Shown: positions 1 through 8,630, numbered from the stretch's first letter. The stretch is DNA of 64,000 nucleotides from Longimicrobium terrae (GCF_014202995.1 NZ_JACHIA010000013.1:1-64000); one strand, 5' to 3'. Made by a program: numbers and translations. The notes: generated by a model not told the origin, from the letters alone.

Positions 1-109
1 AGCATTGTGGTATTCTCGGGCTAAAGGACCGCCCAAGTGTACACCGAGCGCACCGAATGTATCCCGAAACTCACACCAAGCGTTTCAGTCGCCCCAGCCA
101 CCCAACCGA

Positions 110-649
110 ATGAAACGCCACCTGATTCTGCTGCTTCCCCTGATGCTCGCGTGCAAGCCCGCCTCTGGAGACGCGCGGCAGGCGGAGCCGACGCAGACGC
201 CCGCGCGAACCGCATCCTCATCGGCCGCCCTGGCGTCACGCCGTACCGCATCCACCGGTTCCGCGTCGCTGGATGCGCTGCACGCCGCCTTTGTGCGCGC
301 GTACAATGCGCGTGACGCGGCGGCGCTGGCGGGGCTGTACACGGACAGCGCCACGCTGGTGGGGTCGTCGGGCGTGGTGGTCCGCGGGCGGGAGTCCATT
401 CGCGACGGCTACGCACGCAGCCTTACCGCGCTGCAGGACTTCGTGATGGAAGCCGAGGCCTCGGCGGAGGACGGCGCGCTGGCGTACGAGCGCGGCGTGT
501 ACTCGCAGAACGTCGCCGCGCCCGGCCGGCCCCCGCAGGCCGTGTTCGGCACGTACCTGATGGTGGCGCGCCGCGGGGCGGACGGCGCGTGGCGCATCGA
601 GTCGCACACGGTGAGCCGGGCCCCAGCGCGCGAGCCGGGCAGGGAATAG
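110..649 (+). CDS. Small lipoprotein with SnoaL/NTF2-like (DUF4440) fold
   Basis: The 179-residue protein opens with MKRHLILLLPLMLACKP, a lipoprotein signal with the lipobox LMLAC, so it is probably anchored on the periplasmic side of a membrane. After a Thr/Ser/Ala linker, the part from LDALHAAFVRAYNARDAAAL to the C-terminus has the pattern of SnoaL/NTF2-like and DUF4440 proteins: a helical start with YNARDAAALAGLY, an inner GRESIRDGY helix, then strands ending in DGAWRIESHTVSRAP. The start at 110 was chosen over an upstream in-frame ATG because it begins the signal peptide. Catalysis cannot be inferred, since many members only bind small ligands or pair with other proteins. It is convergent with the aldehyde dehydrogenase gene. 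Confidence 0.75.
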   Translation: MKRHLILLLPLMLACKPASGDARQAEPTQTPARTASSSAALASRRTASTGSASLDALHAAFVRAYNARDAAALAGLYTDSATLVGSSGVVVRGRESIRDGYARSLTALQDFVMEAEASAEDGALAYERGVYSQNVAAPGRPPQAVFGTYLMVARRGADGAWRIESHTVSRAPAREPGRE

Positions 650-728
650 GGAACAGGGATGAAGGGCGTGATCTCAATGAGGGCGGGCATCATCTCCCCC
701 TGCAGTTCCCCCGCGTGCCCCTCTGTTG

Positions 729-770
729 AAACCTCCGCGTCCTCCGCGTGAAACGACAGAGCAGGCGAAC
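729..770 (+). repeat. Short dispersed repeat of the CCTCCGCGTGAAAC type
   Basis: A short low-complexity stretch of cctccgcgt units ending in gtgaaac. Related strings occur at about 6862-6900 (cctccgtg units ending gtgtgaaacggctgttc) and at 23631-23655 (ctccgtgtgaaacggcagtt). It is always outside genes. Function is unknown. Confidence 0.5.
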
Positions 771-806
771 GCAAAACAGGCCGGGATCCACACGGATCCC
801 GGCCTG
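771..806 (-). terminator. Intrinsic terminator of the aldehyde dehydrogenase gene
   Basis: A perfect 13-bp inverted repeat, CAGGCCGGGATCC at 777-789 and GGATCCCGGCCTG at 794-806, is separated by a four-base loop. Read on the minus strand it follows the stop codon at 833 by about 26 bases and is followed by TTTTGC, a classical Rho-independent layout. Confidence 0.85.
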
Positions 807-832
807 CCGCCGTTCATCAACCGAAAGCGGAA

Positions 833-3235
833 TTACTCGCCGTACGGCACCCACACGTTCTTGACCTGCGTGGCCTGCCGCAGAAACTCGCGGCCTTCGC
901 CCTGCTCGGCATCCAGCCAGTCGCGGTCGCGGCCGTAGCCCACCCAGGTGCGCTTCATGTTGCCGGCAGACAGGCGCTCCACCATGGCGCTCCCGTCCGC
1001 CGAGCCGAAGTACCACATCGCCTCCACGTCGTCGTGCGAGGCAAGGGTCTCGGCCAGTTCGTCGCGCTTGCCGGTGACGATGTTCACCACGCCGCCCGGC
1101 AGGTCCGACGTATCCAGCACCTGGTAGAAGTCCGTGGCCACCAGCGGCCACCGCTCCGAAGGCACGACGACGACGCTGTTCCCCGTGGCCACCGCCGGCA
1201 TCACCGTGCTGATGAAGCCCAGCAGCGGAAACGCATCGGGACAGGCCACGCCCACCACGCCGATGGGCTCGTTCATGGCGATGGTCACGTTGCGCAGCGG
1301 CGTCGCGTGCACCAGGCCGTCGTACTTGTCGGCCCAGGCGGCGTACGTGTACAGGCGGCGGATGCTGGCCTCCACCTCGCGCTCGGCGCCGGCCTCGTCG
1401 CCGGTCATGGCGGCGATGCGGCGGGCGAACTCGTCGGCGCGGGCGCCCAGGTTCTCGGCCATGTAGTACAGCACCTGCGCGCGGTTGTGCGCCGTGCCCG
1501 CGCCCCAGCCGCGGGCCTTGTGCGCCGCCTCCACCGCGTTGCGCACGTCCTTGCGGTTGCCCAGCCCCACGTCGCCCACCAGCCGGTCGCCGGGGCCGTA
1601 CACGGGCATGCTGTACCCGCTGTCCGGCCGCGCCTGCTTGCCGCCGATGTACAGCTTGGCGGTGCGGTCGATGGGCGGCAGCGAGGGCCCGCCGTTCTTC
1701 TGCTTTTCCCCGCGCGGCGGCTTGGTACGCACCGTTTCCCGCCGCGGCGCGGAGCCCTTGCCGGCCACTTCCCAGCGCGGCTTGATGTACTCCCACAGCC
1801 CCTCGCGCCCGCCCTCGCGCCCGAACCCGCTCTCCCGGTAGCCGCCGAATCCGGCCGCCGCGTCGAACAGGTTGGTGCTGTTGATCCACACCGTGCCGGC
1901 CTTGATCTTGGGCGCGATGTCCAGGGCCAGGTTGATGTTTTCCGTCCACACGCTGCTGGCCAGGCCGTACGGCGTGTTGTTGGCCAGCTCCACCGCCTCC
2001 GAGGGCGTGCGGAAGGTCATCAGCACCACCACCGGGCCGAAGATCTCCACCTGCGCCACGGTGGACGACGGCTGCACGTCGGTGAACAGCGTGGGCGGAA
2101 AGAAGCAGCCCTCGGTGGGGCAGCTCCACGACGGCTGCCAGAGCGACGCGCCCTCCTGCCGCCCCTGCTCCACCAGTTCGCGGATGCGGTCCAGCTGCAC
2201 CGGCGCCACGATCGCCCCGATGTCCACCGACTTGTCCAGCGGATTGCCCACGCGCAGCGTTTCCATCCGCTCGCGCAGCCGCGCCGTCAGCTTTTCGGCG
2301 ATCCCTTCCTGCGCCAGAATGCGCGAGCCGGCGCAGCATACCTGCCCCTGGTTGAACCAGATGGCGTCGACGACTCCCTCGACCACGCTGTCCAGATCGG
2401 CGTCGTCAAAGACCAGGAAGGGCGACTTGCCGCCCAGCTCCAGCGACAGCTTCTTGCCCGTGCCCGCCGTGGCCACGCGGATGATGCGGCCCACGTCGGT
2501 GCTGCCCGTGAAGGCGATCTTGTCGACGTCGTCGTGCGCGACCAGCGCGGCGCCGGTGCGGCCGTCGCCGGTGATCACGTTCAGCACGCCCGCGGGGAGG
2601 CCCGCGTCACGGCAGACCTCGGCGAACAGGAGCGCCGTCAGCGAGGTGAACTCCGCGGGCTTCAGGACAACGGTGTTCCCCATCGCCAGCGCGGGGGCCA
2701 CCTTCCATGCCAGCATGAGCAGCGGAAAGTTCCAGGGGATGATCTGCCCCACCACTCCCACGCCCGTTGCGCCCGGGAACTCCGTGTCCATCAACTGCGC
2801 CCACCCGGCGTGGTGGTAGAAGTGCCGGGCCACCAGCGGGATGTCGATGTCGCGCGACTCGCGGATGGGCTTGCCGTTGTCCACCGTTTCCAGCACGGCG
2901 AACAGACGGCTGTGGCGCTGGATGTGGCGCGCGATGGCGTACAGGTAGCGGGCGCGCGCATGGCCGTCCAGCGCCTGCCACGCGGGAAGCGCCTCGCGGG
3001 CGGCGCGCACGGCGTCGTCCACGTCTTCCGTGCTCCCATGCGCCAGCCGCGCGAGGGGACGGTTGTCGGCCGGATTGCTGGTGTCGAAGTACTCCCCGCC
3101 CCGCGGATCGCGCCACTCGCCGGCGATGAAGTGCCCGAAGGTGCGTCCCCGCTCCTCCAGCCAGGCCACCGCGGGCGAGGCACTTTCGGGTGCGGGGCCG
3201 TATTCCATGGTCTCGAAGATCTCGGCGATGCTCAT
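833..3235 (-). CDS. ALDH16-type two-domain aldehyde dehydrogenase
   Basis: This 800-residue protein has two aldehyde dehydrogenase folds in tandem, the architecture and length of the ALDH16 family. Domain 1 (about residues 30-520) is complete: IIPWNFP, the NAD loop FTGSTDVG, LELGGK with the general base Glu266, and FNQGQVCCAGSR with the catalytic Cys300. Domain 2 (about 550-800) keeps the fold landmarks MNEPIGVVG and FYQVLDTSDLPGGVVNIVTG, but where LELGGK and the cysteine loop should be it reads WYFGSADGS and MKRTWVGYGRD, so it is presumably non-catalytic and structural. It should oxidise an aldehyde to the acid with NAD(P)+ in the cytoplasm; the substrate is unknown. The ATG at 3235 (MSIAEIFETM) was chosen because the upstream extension is Arg/Pro-rich frame noise. 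It is divergent from the rhomboid genes. Confidence 0.92.
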   Translation of the reverse strand: MSIAEIFETMEYGPAPESASPAVAWLEERGRTFGHFIAGEWRDPRGGEYFDTSNPADNRPLARLAHGSTEDVDDAVRAAREALPAWQALDGHARARYLYAIARHIQRHSRLFAVLETVDNGKPIRESRDIDIPLVARHFYHHAGWAQLMDTEFPGATGVGVVGQIIPWNFPLLMLAWKVAPALAMGNTVVLKPAEFTSLTALLFAEVCRDAGLPAGVLNVITGDGRTGAALVAHDDVDKIAFTGSTDVGRIIRVATAGTGKKLSLELGGKSPFLVFDDADLDSVVEGVVDAIWFNQGQVCCAGSRILAQEGIAEKLTARLRERMETLRVGNPLDKSVDIGAIVAPVQLDRIRELVEQGRQEGASLWQPSWSCPTEGCFFPPTLFTDVQPSSTVAQVEIFGPVVVLMTFRTPSEAVELANNTPYGLASSVWTENINLALDIAPKIKAGTVWINSTNLFDAAAGFGGYRESGFGREGGREGLWEYIKPRWEVAGKGSAPRRETVRTKPPRGEKQKNGGPSLPPIDRTAKLYIGGKQARPDSGYSMPVYGPGDRLVGDVGLGNRKDVRNAVEAAHKARGWGAGTAHNRAQVLYYMAENLGARADEFARRIAAMTGDEAGAEREVEASIRRLYTYAAWADKYDGLVHATPLRNVTIAMNEPIGVVGVACPDAFPLLGFISTVMPAVATGNSVVVVPSERWPLVATDFYQVLDTSDLPGGVVNIVTGKRDELAETLASHDDVEAMWYFGSADGSAMVERLSAGNMKRTWVGYGRDRDWLDAEQGEGREFLRQATQVKNVWVPYGE

Positions 3236-3417
3236 CAGGCTGCTGCGGGAAGGGGGTGCGACGGCGGGGCCGCGTCCCGGACGCGCGGCGGGCCTCAATC
3301 TACAGCATCCGCATCCGTTTGGCAGGCCCGCGCGCGCCCGGCGTGCGGATTGCCGTCCCACGGCGCAGTTGCGGCGCGGAACCCGCGCGCCCCGTCCCTT
3401 TCGCAGAACGACATCGC

Positions 3418-4272
3418 GTGACCGATCACGATCCGTATCCACCCCGCCCGCCGCTGCCGCCGGAGCCCGCCGCCGCGCCCGCCCGCCCGGACCGGTGGCA
3501 GACCCATCCGCCGCTGGACGGGGATCCAGACCCCGATCCGCGCCCGCTTCCGCCCGCGCCGCCGGCCCCGTTCACCCTGGCGCTTGCCGTCATCATCGGC
3601 GCGGTGGCGCTGGTGCAGGTGCTGGTGTTCTTCGGGGTGGGCAACGGCGCGGCCGCATGGGCCGGGTTCGGCCGGGGCGACGCGTACATCACGCCGGCCG
3701 CGATGGACCCCGCGCGCGTGCGGTCGGGTGCGTGGTGGCTGCTGCTTACGGCGGAACTGATGCACGGCGGCCCGCTGCACTTCATCCTCAACTTCAGCGC
3801 GCTGCGGTCGCTGGGAAAGTCCATCGAGTGGCGTGCGCCGCGCGGATGGGTGCCGCTGGTGTTCCTGGTGTCGGCGCTGGGGGCCTCGGTGGCGAGCTTC
3901 GTTCTGCCGCCGGACGCGCAGAGCGTGGGCGCGTCCGGCGGGCTGATGGGGATGTTCGGTTTTCTGCTGGTGATGGCGCACCGCCGCAGGCAGCACATGC
4001 CGCCGGGCTTTCTGCGCTCGCTGGTGATCAACATCGCGCTGATCGCGGGGCTGGGGCTGGTCTACTACCAGTACATCGACAACGCGGGGCACCTGGGCGG
4101 CATCGTCGCGGGCGCGGCAATCGGCTTCTTCGCCATCCCCGAAGGCGCGAAGCGGTGGGACCCGCGCGGCGGGCCGGGGCTGGAGCGGGCGGGGATCGCG
4201 TCGCTCGTCATCCTCGCCATCGCCGCGGTGATCGCCATTCTTGCCATGCTGGGCATCGCCTTTCTGCCCTGA
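3418..4272 (+). CDS. Rhomboid-family intramembrane serine protease (first of a tandem pair)
   Basis: This predicted polytopic inner-membrane protease has 284 residues from a GTG at 3418. A Pro-rich cytosolic N-terminus (residues 1-52) is followed by about six membrane segments. The rhomboid signatures are all present: HFILN (His121, Asn125, oxyanion site), GASGG with the nucleophile Ser173, and NAGHLGG with the catalytic His225. A short WRAPRGW loop corresponds to the L1/WR region. It should cleave single-pass membrane substrates, but none can be named. The start is uncertain: the reading frame continues upstream, but that part is Arg-rich and overlaps the regulatory space of the divergent aldehyde dehydrogenase. 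The C-terminal half is strikingly similar to the next gene, indicating tandem duplication. Confidence 0.88.
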   Translation: MTDHDPYPPRPPLPPEPAAAPARPDRWQTHPPLDGDPDPDPRPLPPAPPAPFTLALAVIIGAVALVQVLVFFGVGNGAAAWAGFGRGDAYITPAAMDPARVRSGAWWLLLTAELMHGGPLHFILNFSALRSLGKSIEWRAPRGWVPLVFLVSALGASVASFVLPPDAQSVGASGGLMGMFGFLLVMAHRRRQHMPPGFLRSLVINIALIAGLGLVYYQYIDNAGHLGGIVAGAAIGFFAIPEGAKRWDPRGGPGLERAGIASLVILAIAAVIAILAMLGIAFLP

Positions 4273-4286
4273 GGAACGGGGTCTCA

Positions 4287-4358
4287 CGCAGAGCAGCAGA
4301 GGAGCAGAGAACTGCACCGCTTCTCCTCTGCTGCTCTGCTGCTCTGCGTGATCCCTTC
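4287..4358. repeat. Imperfect inverted repeat between the rhomboid genes
   Basis: The stretch acgcagagcagcagagg and its near reverse complement (cctctgctgctctgctgctctgcgt) face each other around a short centre, giving an imperfect hairpin of about 28 bp per arm. A single-arm relative lies at 29463-29495 (cctctgctcctccgctgctctgcgtgatcc), and a more distant one near 21823-21850. It could act as a terminator-like or mRNA-stability element. No T-tract follows. Confidence 0.6.
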
Positions 4359-4446
4359 CTCTGGTCTTCTGGAGATTGCACCGGCGCGGCGGATTCATAT
4401 TCTTACCGGAATCAGGTTCTCCCCACCCTCCCGATCTCCGCTCTCC

Positions 4447-6006
4447 GTGAACCAGCCGCTGGATCCCACGCCTGATCCGTCCATCGCGGAAGCGCTGCCG
4501 TACGGGTACGAGGACCCGCGCGACGGCCGGGTGGCGTGCACGCAGGCCGAGCTGATCCGGCGGTGCGGCTCGCGCCTGCTGCCGCCGCGCGTGTGGACGC
4601 CGGGGTCGGATGGGCTGGTGCGCCCGTGGGACGTGCCGATGCTGCGCGACGCCATCGGCGAGCGCATCCGTGGCCGGCACTCGGGGGTGATGGCAGTCGG
4701 CCTGCTGGTGGTCTCCGGGATCGCGGTGTTCGCCAGGGACAATCCCGGCGTCGCCGCCTGGCTCCTCGCCGGGGTGGGGCTGGCTGCGTGGTTGGCGTGG
4801 AATCCATTTCACACCCGGCTTACCCGGGACGAGGTGCGCCAGGCGAAGCAGGCCACGCGTCCCAGGATTCCGGCCGTGGCCCGCGCCGGACCGCACACCT
4901 GGCGCGACCTGGTGCCGCCGCCGTCCGAGACAACCACCGGCGAGTACGGCATGGTGTCGCGCACGAGCGGCGAGCCAGTACCGGTAGCCCGCGAGAAGCT
5001 GATCGACCTGGTGAAGCGCGGGGTGGGGCCGTCGCTGGTGTGGACGCCGGAAAGCGAGGGCGTCGTTCCCGTATGGAGGGTGCCGTTTCTGATGGACGCA
5101 CTGGCCTCGCGCAACCGCCGGCAGGACGCGGTGGTCCCCGGGATGCTGCTGTTTACCGTCCTGTACACGGGGTCGTTCGGCTTGTCCGGGGCGGCTTCGA
5201 GAACATTGTCCATCTCCGCAGCCGTGCTGTTCGCGGGCTGGGTGGCGTACCTGGGTTCGGCGCGCGCACGGGCCCGGGGGATGGATGCGGAGCGGATGGA
5301 GCGGGACCTGAACGCGTTCGCCGCCGGATGGTTCCGCCAGACCGTTCCCGCGCAATGGACGACGGCGATGGTCGGCACGCTGGCGGCGACCGGACTGCTG
5401 CAGGTGCTGGCGCTCACGGCGAGCGTGCATGCGGGGGCGGTGAGCATGCGTTGGCTGGAGATGGGCGAGTGGTGGCGCCTGCTCACCGCGCCGGTCCTGC
5501 ATGGCGGGGTCGTGCACTGGGCGTTCAACGTGTCCGCGCTGGACTCGCTGGGCCGGATGATGGAACGCCGCGCGCCGCGTGCGTGGCTCCCCATCACCTT
5601 TCTGCTGGCGGCGCTGGCGGGCGGGGCGGCCAGCGCGCTGCTGCCCCCGGACGGAGTCTCGGTCGGTTCCTCCGGCGGGCTGATGGGATTGTTCGGGTTT
5701 CTGGTCGTGATGGTGCGCCGCCGCCGGGCCGACTTTCCCGAGGGGTTCTCCCGCGCGCTGCTCCTCAACATCGCGCTGATCGGCGTGGTGGGCGGGATTG
5801 CGTACGCCTACATCGATAACGCGGCGCACGCGGGCGGGCTGGCGGTGGGCCTGCTGATCGGCCTGCTCGCCGTCCCCAGCGCGGCCCGGACTCCGGAGTG
5901 GACGGGCGGTGCGTGGCTGGAGTGGGCGGGACGCCTCGCCCTCGGCGTGATCCTGGCCAGCGCCGCGGCGGCGATCTTCGTCACGATCCGCATTTTTCTC
6001 CGCTGA
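4447..6006 (+). CDS. Rhomboid protease with duplicated GYF_2-like/membrane N-terminus
   Basis: This 519-residue rhomboid starts at a GTG at 4447. Its C-terminal third (about 300-510) has the catalytic set HWAFN (His357, Asn361), GSSGG (Ser409) and NAAHAGG (His462), and the stretch around SVGSSGGLMGLFGF nearly matches the preceding gene. The N-terminal 290 residues are unusual. Two copies of a segment reading roughly ELIRRCG..LLPPRVWTPGSDGLVRPWDVP (33-64) and KLIDLVKRGVGPSLVWTPESEG..PVWRVP (184-213) resemble GYF_2-type domains, and each is followed by two hydrophobic helices (about 80-118 and 228-270). So a [GYF_2-like plus two-helix] unit appears duplicated in front of the protease. GYF_2 domains usually bind proline-rich peptides, which is suggestive because the neighbouring rhomboid has a Pro-rich tail. 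Confidence 0.87.
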   Translation: MNQPLDPTPDPSIAEALPYGYEDPRDGRVACTQAELIRRCGSRLLPPRVWTPGSDGLVRPWDVPMLRDAIGERIRGRHSGVMAVGLLVVSGIAVFARDNPGVAAWLLAGVGLAAWLAWNPFHTRLTRDEVRQAKQATRPRIPAVARAGPHTWRDLVPPPSETTTGEYGMVSRTSGEPVPVAREKLIDLVKRGVGPSLVWTPESEGVVPVWRVPFLMDALASRNRRQDAVVPGMLLFTVLYTGSFGLSGAASRTLSISAAVLFAGWVAYLGSARARARGMDAERMERDLNAFAAGWFRQTVPAQWTTAMVGTLAATGLLQVLALTASVHAGAVSMRWLEMGEWWRLLTAPVLHGGVVHWAFNVSALDSLGRMMERRAPRAWLPITFLLAALAGGAASALLPPDGVSVGSSGGLMGLFGFLVVMVRRRRADFPEGFSRALLLNIALIGVVGGIAYAYIDNAAHAGGLAVGLLIGLLAVPSAARTPEWTGGAWLEWAGRLALGVILASAAAAIFVTIRIFLR

Positions 6007-6024
6007 CCCTTGGAGCTGCGTGTG

Positions 6025-6861
6025 ATGACGGACGAGATGCGGGCCTGGATCTGCGTCACCTGCGGCACCCAGTTCACGCCGTTGCCATCGCCGCCGGACG
6101 CGTGCCCCATCTGCGCGGACGAGCGGCAGTACGTGGGGCACGGCGGGCAGCGGTGGACCACGCTGGAGGATCTCCGCCGGACGCACCGCAACGCGTGGCA
6201 GCGGCTGGAGCCGGGGCTGATGGGGATCGGCACGGAGCCCCGGTTCGCCATCGGGCAGCGCGCGCTGCTGGTGCGCACGCCGGCGGGAAACATCCTGTGG
6301 GACTGCATCGCCCTCCTGGATGACGCCACCATCGACATCATCCGCGCGCTCGGCGGGCTCCGGGCGATCGCCATCTCCCATCCGCACTACTACACGACCA
6401 TGGTGGAGTGGGCGCGGGCCTTTGACGCGCCCGTCCTGCTCCACGCCGCCGACCGCGAGTGGGTGATGCGGCCGGACGAGCGGATCGAGTTCTGGGACGG
6501 GGAGACGCGCGATCTGGGCGGCGGCGCCACGCTCATCCGCTGCGGGGGCCACTTCGCGGGCGGCACGGTACTGCACTGGGCGGATGGCGCGGACGGCCGC
6601 GGCGCGCTGCTGACCGGCGACATCATCCAGGTAGTCCCCGACCGGCGGTGGGTCAGCTTCCTCCGCAGCTATCCCAACCTGATCCCGCTGGACGCGGCGA
6701 GCGTGCGCCGCGTCGCCGCCGTCGTAGAGCCGTACGCCTTTGACCGCATCTACGGCGCCTGGTGGGACATGCACGTGATGGAGGACGCCCGGAACGCCGT
6801 CGCCCGTTCCGCCGCGCGGTACGTGGCGGCGCTCGAGGGAGGTGCGGACGCGGCTCCGTGA
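6025..6861 (+). CDS. Zinc-ribbon/metallo-beta-lactamase-fold hydrolase
   Basis: The N-terminus of this 278-residue protein carries two CxxC knuckles, CVTC (Cys10, Cys13) and CPIC (Cys27, Cys30), a rubredoxin-like zinc ribbon. The rest follows a metallo-beta-lactamase fold: ALLVRTPAGNILWDC, AISHPHYYTTMVEW in the place of the HxHxDH metal motif, CGGHFAGGTVLHW as the next histidine strand, and ALLTGDIIQVV with the bridging aspartate. The metal motif is degenerate (HPHYY), so substrate and metal loading are uncertain. The ATG at 6025 is preferred over a TTG at 6010 because GGAG lies ten bases upstream. It begins 18 bases after the second rhomboid gene and is probably cotranscribed with it. Confidence 0.75.
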   Translation: MTDEMRAWICVTCGTQFTPLPSPPDACPICADERQYVGHGGQRWTTLEDLRRTHRNAWQRLEPGLMGIGTEPRFAIGQRALLVRTPAGNILWDCIALLDDATIDIIRALGGLRAIAISHPHYYTTMVEWARAFDAPVLLHAADREWVMRPDERIEFWDGETRDLGGGATLIRCGGHFAGGTVLHWADGADGRGALLTGDIIQVVPDRRWVSFLRSYPNLIPLDAASVRRVAAVVEPYAFDRIYGAWWDMHVMEDARNAVARSAARYVAALEGGADAAP

Positions 6862-6903
6862 CCTCCGTGCATCCTCCGTGACCTCCGTGTGAAACGGCTG
6901 TTC
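6862..6903 (+). repeat. Short dispersed repeat of the CCTCCGTG...GTGAAACGG type
   Basis: Three tandem variants of cctccgtga end in gtgtgaaacggctgttc. This is the same family as at 729-770 and 23631-23655. It lies directly after the hydrolase stop codon. No function is assigned. Confidence 0.5.
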
Positions 6904-7019
6904 GCGGAATCCGCCGCGCGCCCGGGGCAGGGGACGAAACGATGGCCCGGAGCCTGCCGTACACTGAGGCCGGCGGGCGCGGACGGACTCCGCGCGCGCG
7001 GCCCGTGCAGGCGTACGCC

Positions 7020-7054
7020 TTGACATCGCGCGCGTTTGCGCGAGACTTGTATGT
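7020..7054 (+). promoter_or_regulatory. Candidate promoter of the L,D-transpeptidase gene
   Basis: A perfect TTGACA lies at 7020-7025, and a TTGTATGTT stretch at 7047-7055 could serve as the -10 region. The spacing (about 19-23 bases, depending on the hexamer taken) is longer than optimal. A very similar string, TTGTACGTTTTG, lies upstream of the topoisomerase gene near 20663. Confidence 0.35.
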
Positions 7055-7086
7055 TCGGCCTTCTACACGCGCAGGAGCAGGTCACG

Positions 7087-7935
7087 ATGGTGCAGGCAAG
7101 CTTGAAACGAGCGGCGCTGGCCGTGCTGCTGGCGCTGGGCGCGGCGGTTCCGGCCGCGGCGCAGGCCGCGCGGGACACCGTGCCGGACCCGGAAGATTCG
7201 CGTCCCCGCGGCCTGGTGTCGCGCGAGGAGCTGATGCAGGACCGGCTGCGGCGCATGGGCGTCGACAACCCGGACCCCGCGCCCCACGCCCCCCGCAACC
7301 GCGCCGACAGCGTGGAGTGGGTGCGCTGGCGCACGGCGGCCAACCGCGCCACGGGACGGCGCATCATCGTTTCCATCTACGACCGCAAGCTGTGGCTCAT
7401 CAACGGCAGCGACACGCTGATGGAGGCGGCGGCCGGGGTGGGCATGGGCGTGGTGCGCGGCCCCAAGGGCATCGGCCGCGCCGACTTCAGCACGCCGCGC
7501 GGACGCCGCGTGGTGCTGGCCAAGGAAGAAAACCCGCTCTGGAATCCGCCCGACTGGCACTACTACGGCGAGCACGAGACCGTGCGCCAGTTTCCGGCGG
7601 GCGGCATCGACCTGGGCGCGGACGGCCGCGTGGTTCGCCGCGGCGACCGGCTGGGAATCCTCAAGGCCGGCCAGTTCGACAGCATTCCGGCGGGACGCCC
7701 GCTGCTGTTCAACGACGTGCTGTACATTCCGCCCTTCGGGACGGTGAACCGCAAGATCCCCGACGTGCTGGGCAAGTTCAAGCTCGACACGGGCGACGGA
7801 ATCCTCATCCACGGGACCAACGACCCGCTGGCGGTGGGCTTCTGGGGAACGCACGGCTGCGTGCGGCTGTTTGACGACGACATCGCGTTCGTCTTCGCCA
7901 ACGCCCCGGTCGGCACGCCGGTGTACATCTACTGA
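7087..7935 (+). CDS. L,D-transpeptidase (YkuD domain), secreted
   Basis: This 282-residue periplasmic enzyme should cross-link peptidoglycan (3-3 bonds) or attach proteins to it. A cleavable signal peptide (MVQASLKRAALAVLLALGAA, cleavage near AAAQA) is followed by a YkuD catalytic domain from about residue 92 (RRIIVSIYDRKLWLING). The C-terminal motif has IHGTND with His242 and GTHGCVRL with the nucleophile Cys258, matching the HGx(n)[S/T]HGC[I/V]R consensus. An insertion of roughly 50 residues (about 145-205, LWNPPDWHYYGEHETVRQF) separates the first strands from the core. AGGAG at 7073-7077 sets the start at 7087, giving nine bases of spacing. It stands alone between the hydrolase and a strong terminator. 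Confidence 0.92.
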   Translation: MVQASLKRAALAVLLALGAAVPAAAQAARDTVPDPEDSRPRGLVSREELMQDRLRRMGVDNPDPAPHAPRNRADSVEWVRWRTAANRATGRRIIVSIYDRKLWLINGSDTLMEAAAGVGMGVVRGPKGIGRADFSTPRGRRVVLAKEENPLWNPPDWHYYGEHETVRQFPAGGIDLGADGRVVRRGDRLGILKAGQFDSIPAGRPLLFNDVLYIPPFGTVNRKIPDVLGKFKLDTGDGILIHGTNDPLAVGFWGTHGCVRLFDDDIAFVFANAPVGTPVYIY

Positions 7936-7966
7936 CGCCGCTCTCCACGACGGCGCGGATGGCGGG

Positions 7967-8002
7967 ACAGCGGGTGCGGTGAGCGCCCGCTGTTTCGTTT
8001 TT
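7967..8002 (+). terminator. Intrinsic terminator of the L,D-transpeptidase gene
   Basis: An 11-bp stem (ACAGCGGGTGC at 7967-7977 against GCGCCCGCTGT at 7983-7993, one G-U pair) with a GGTGA loop is followed by TTCGTTTTT. Confidence 0.87.
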
Positions 8003-8071
8003 CCGCTCCGCACTGGCGCGGTGGTCCGCCCCTTGCGCGCGTGCGTTGGCCAACACGCACCGGGAGGCAGA

Positions 8072-8605
8072 GTGGGCGAGACGGAATGGACGACGACGGA
8101 CAGGGAAGCGCGGGCCGGACACGTTCTGGACGCGTACAGTGAACGCAGGCGCCAGCGCCGCGGCGAAGACACCTGGTTCGGCGATCCGCGCGGACTGCGC
8201 GAAGGGGCCGAAGAAGGGCTGAACGCCGACGAGCTCAGCCGGCGCCGGCTGGATGTGGTGCAGGAGGCGGTGGGCGTGGGCATGGCCGACGAACTCGCCG
8301 AACTGATGTACGACATCTCGCGCGACGAAGGGCTGGATCCGCTGCTGGCTTTTGAGCTGGTGCGGTCCGGCATGGGCGTGCTGCCTCCGGAGGACGGGCT
8401 CGACAACGCCCCCCGGTTCGGCACGACCGACAAGTACCGCCCGGAGTGGCTGGAGCCGCCGGTGGACCCCGACACGCTGCTGCGCGAGCGCACGCTGCGG
8501 GTCAGCTTCCGCCGGCTGCGCGGCTTTCTGGAGCGGTACCAAGACCCGGCCGACGCCTTCCAGGCGTTCGCCCGCGAGCCCGACGTGGGCGCCGTGGGAT
8601 ACTGA
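8072..8605 (+). CDS. Hypothetical cytosolic protein, function unknown
   Basis: The 177-residue protein starts at a GTG preceded by GGGAGG at the right spacing (8062-8067). It is highly charged, has no signal peptide or membrane segment, and reads like a mainly helical protein: DREARAGHVLDAYSERRRQRRGED, a helix-rich middle (LSRRRLDVVQEAVGVGMAD, ELAELMYDISRDEGLDPLLAFELV) and a C-terminal helix FRRLRGFLERYQDPADAFQAF. I recognise no family. It ends 25 bases before the DEAD-box helicase gene, so the two may be cotranscribed. Confidence 0.7.
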   Translation: MGETEWTTTDREARAGHVLDAYSERRRQRRGEDTWFGDPRGLREGAEEGLNADELSRRRLDVVQEAVGVGMADELAELMYDISRDEGLDPLLAFELVRSGMGVLPPEDGLDNAPRFGTTDKYRPEWLEPPVDPDTLLRERTLRVSFRRLRGFLERYQDPADAFQAFAREPDVGAVGY

Positions 8606-8630
8606 AGCCGGAGACCGAACACGAAGACTG

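Noticed and set aside
3295-7026. 1243-residue minus-strand open frame over the rhomboid region
   Set aside because: Low-complexity Arg/Gln/His composition opposite well-conserved rhomboid genes. No domain recognisable.
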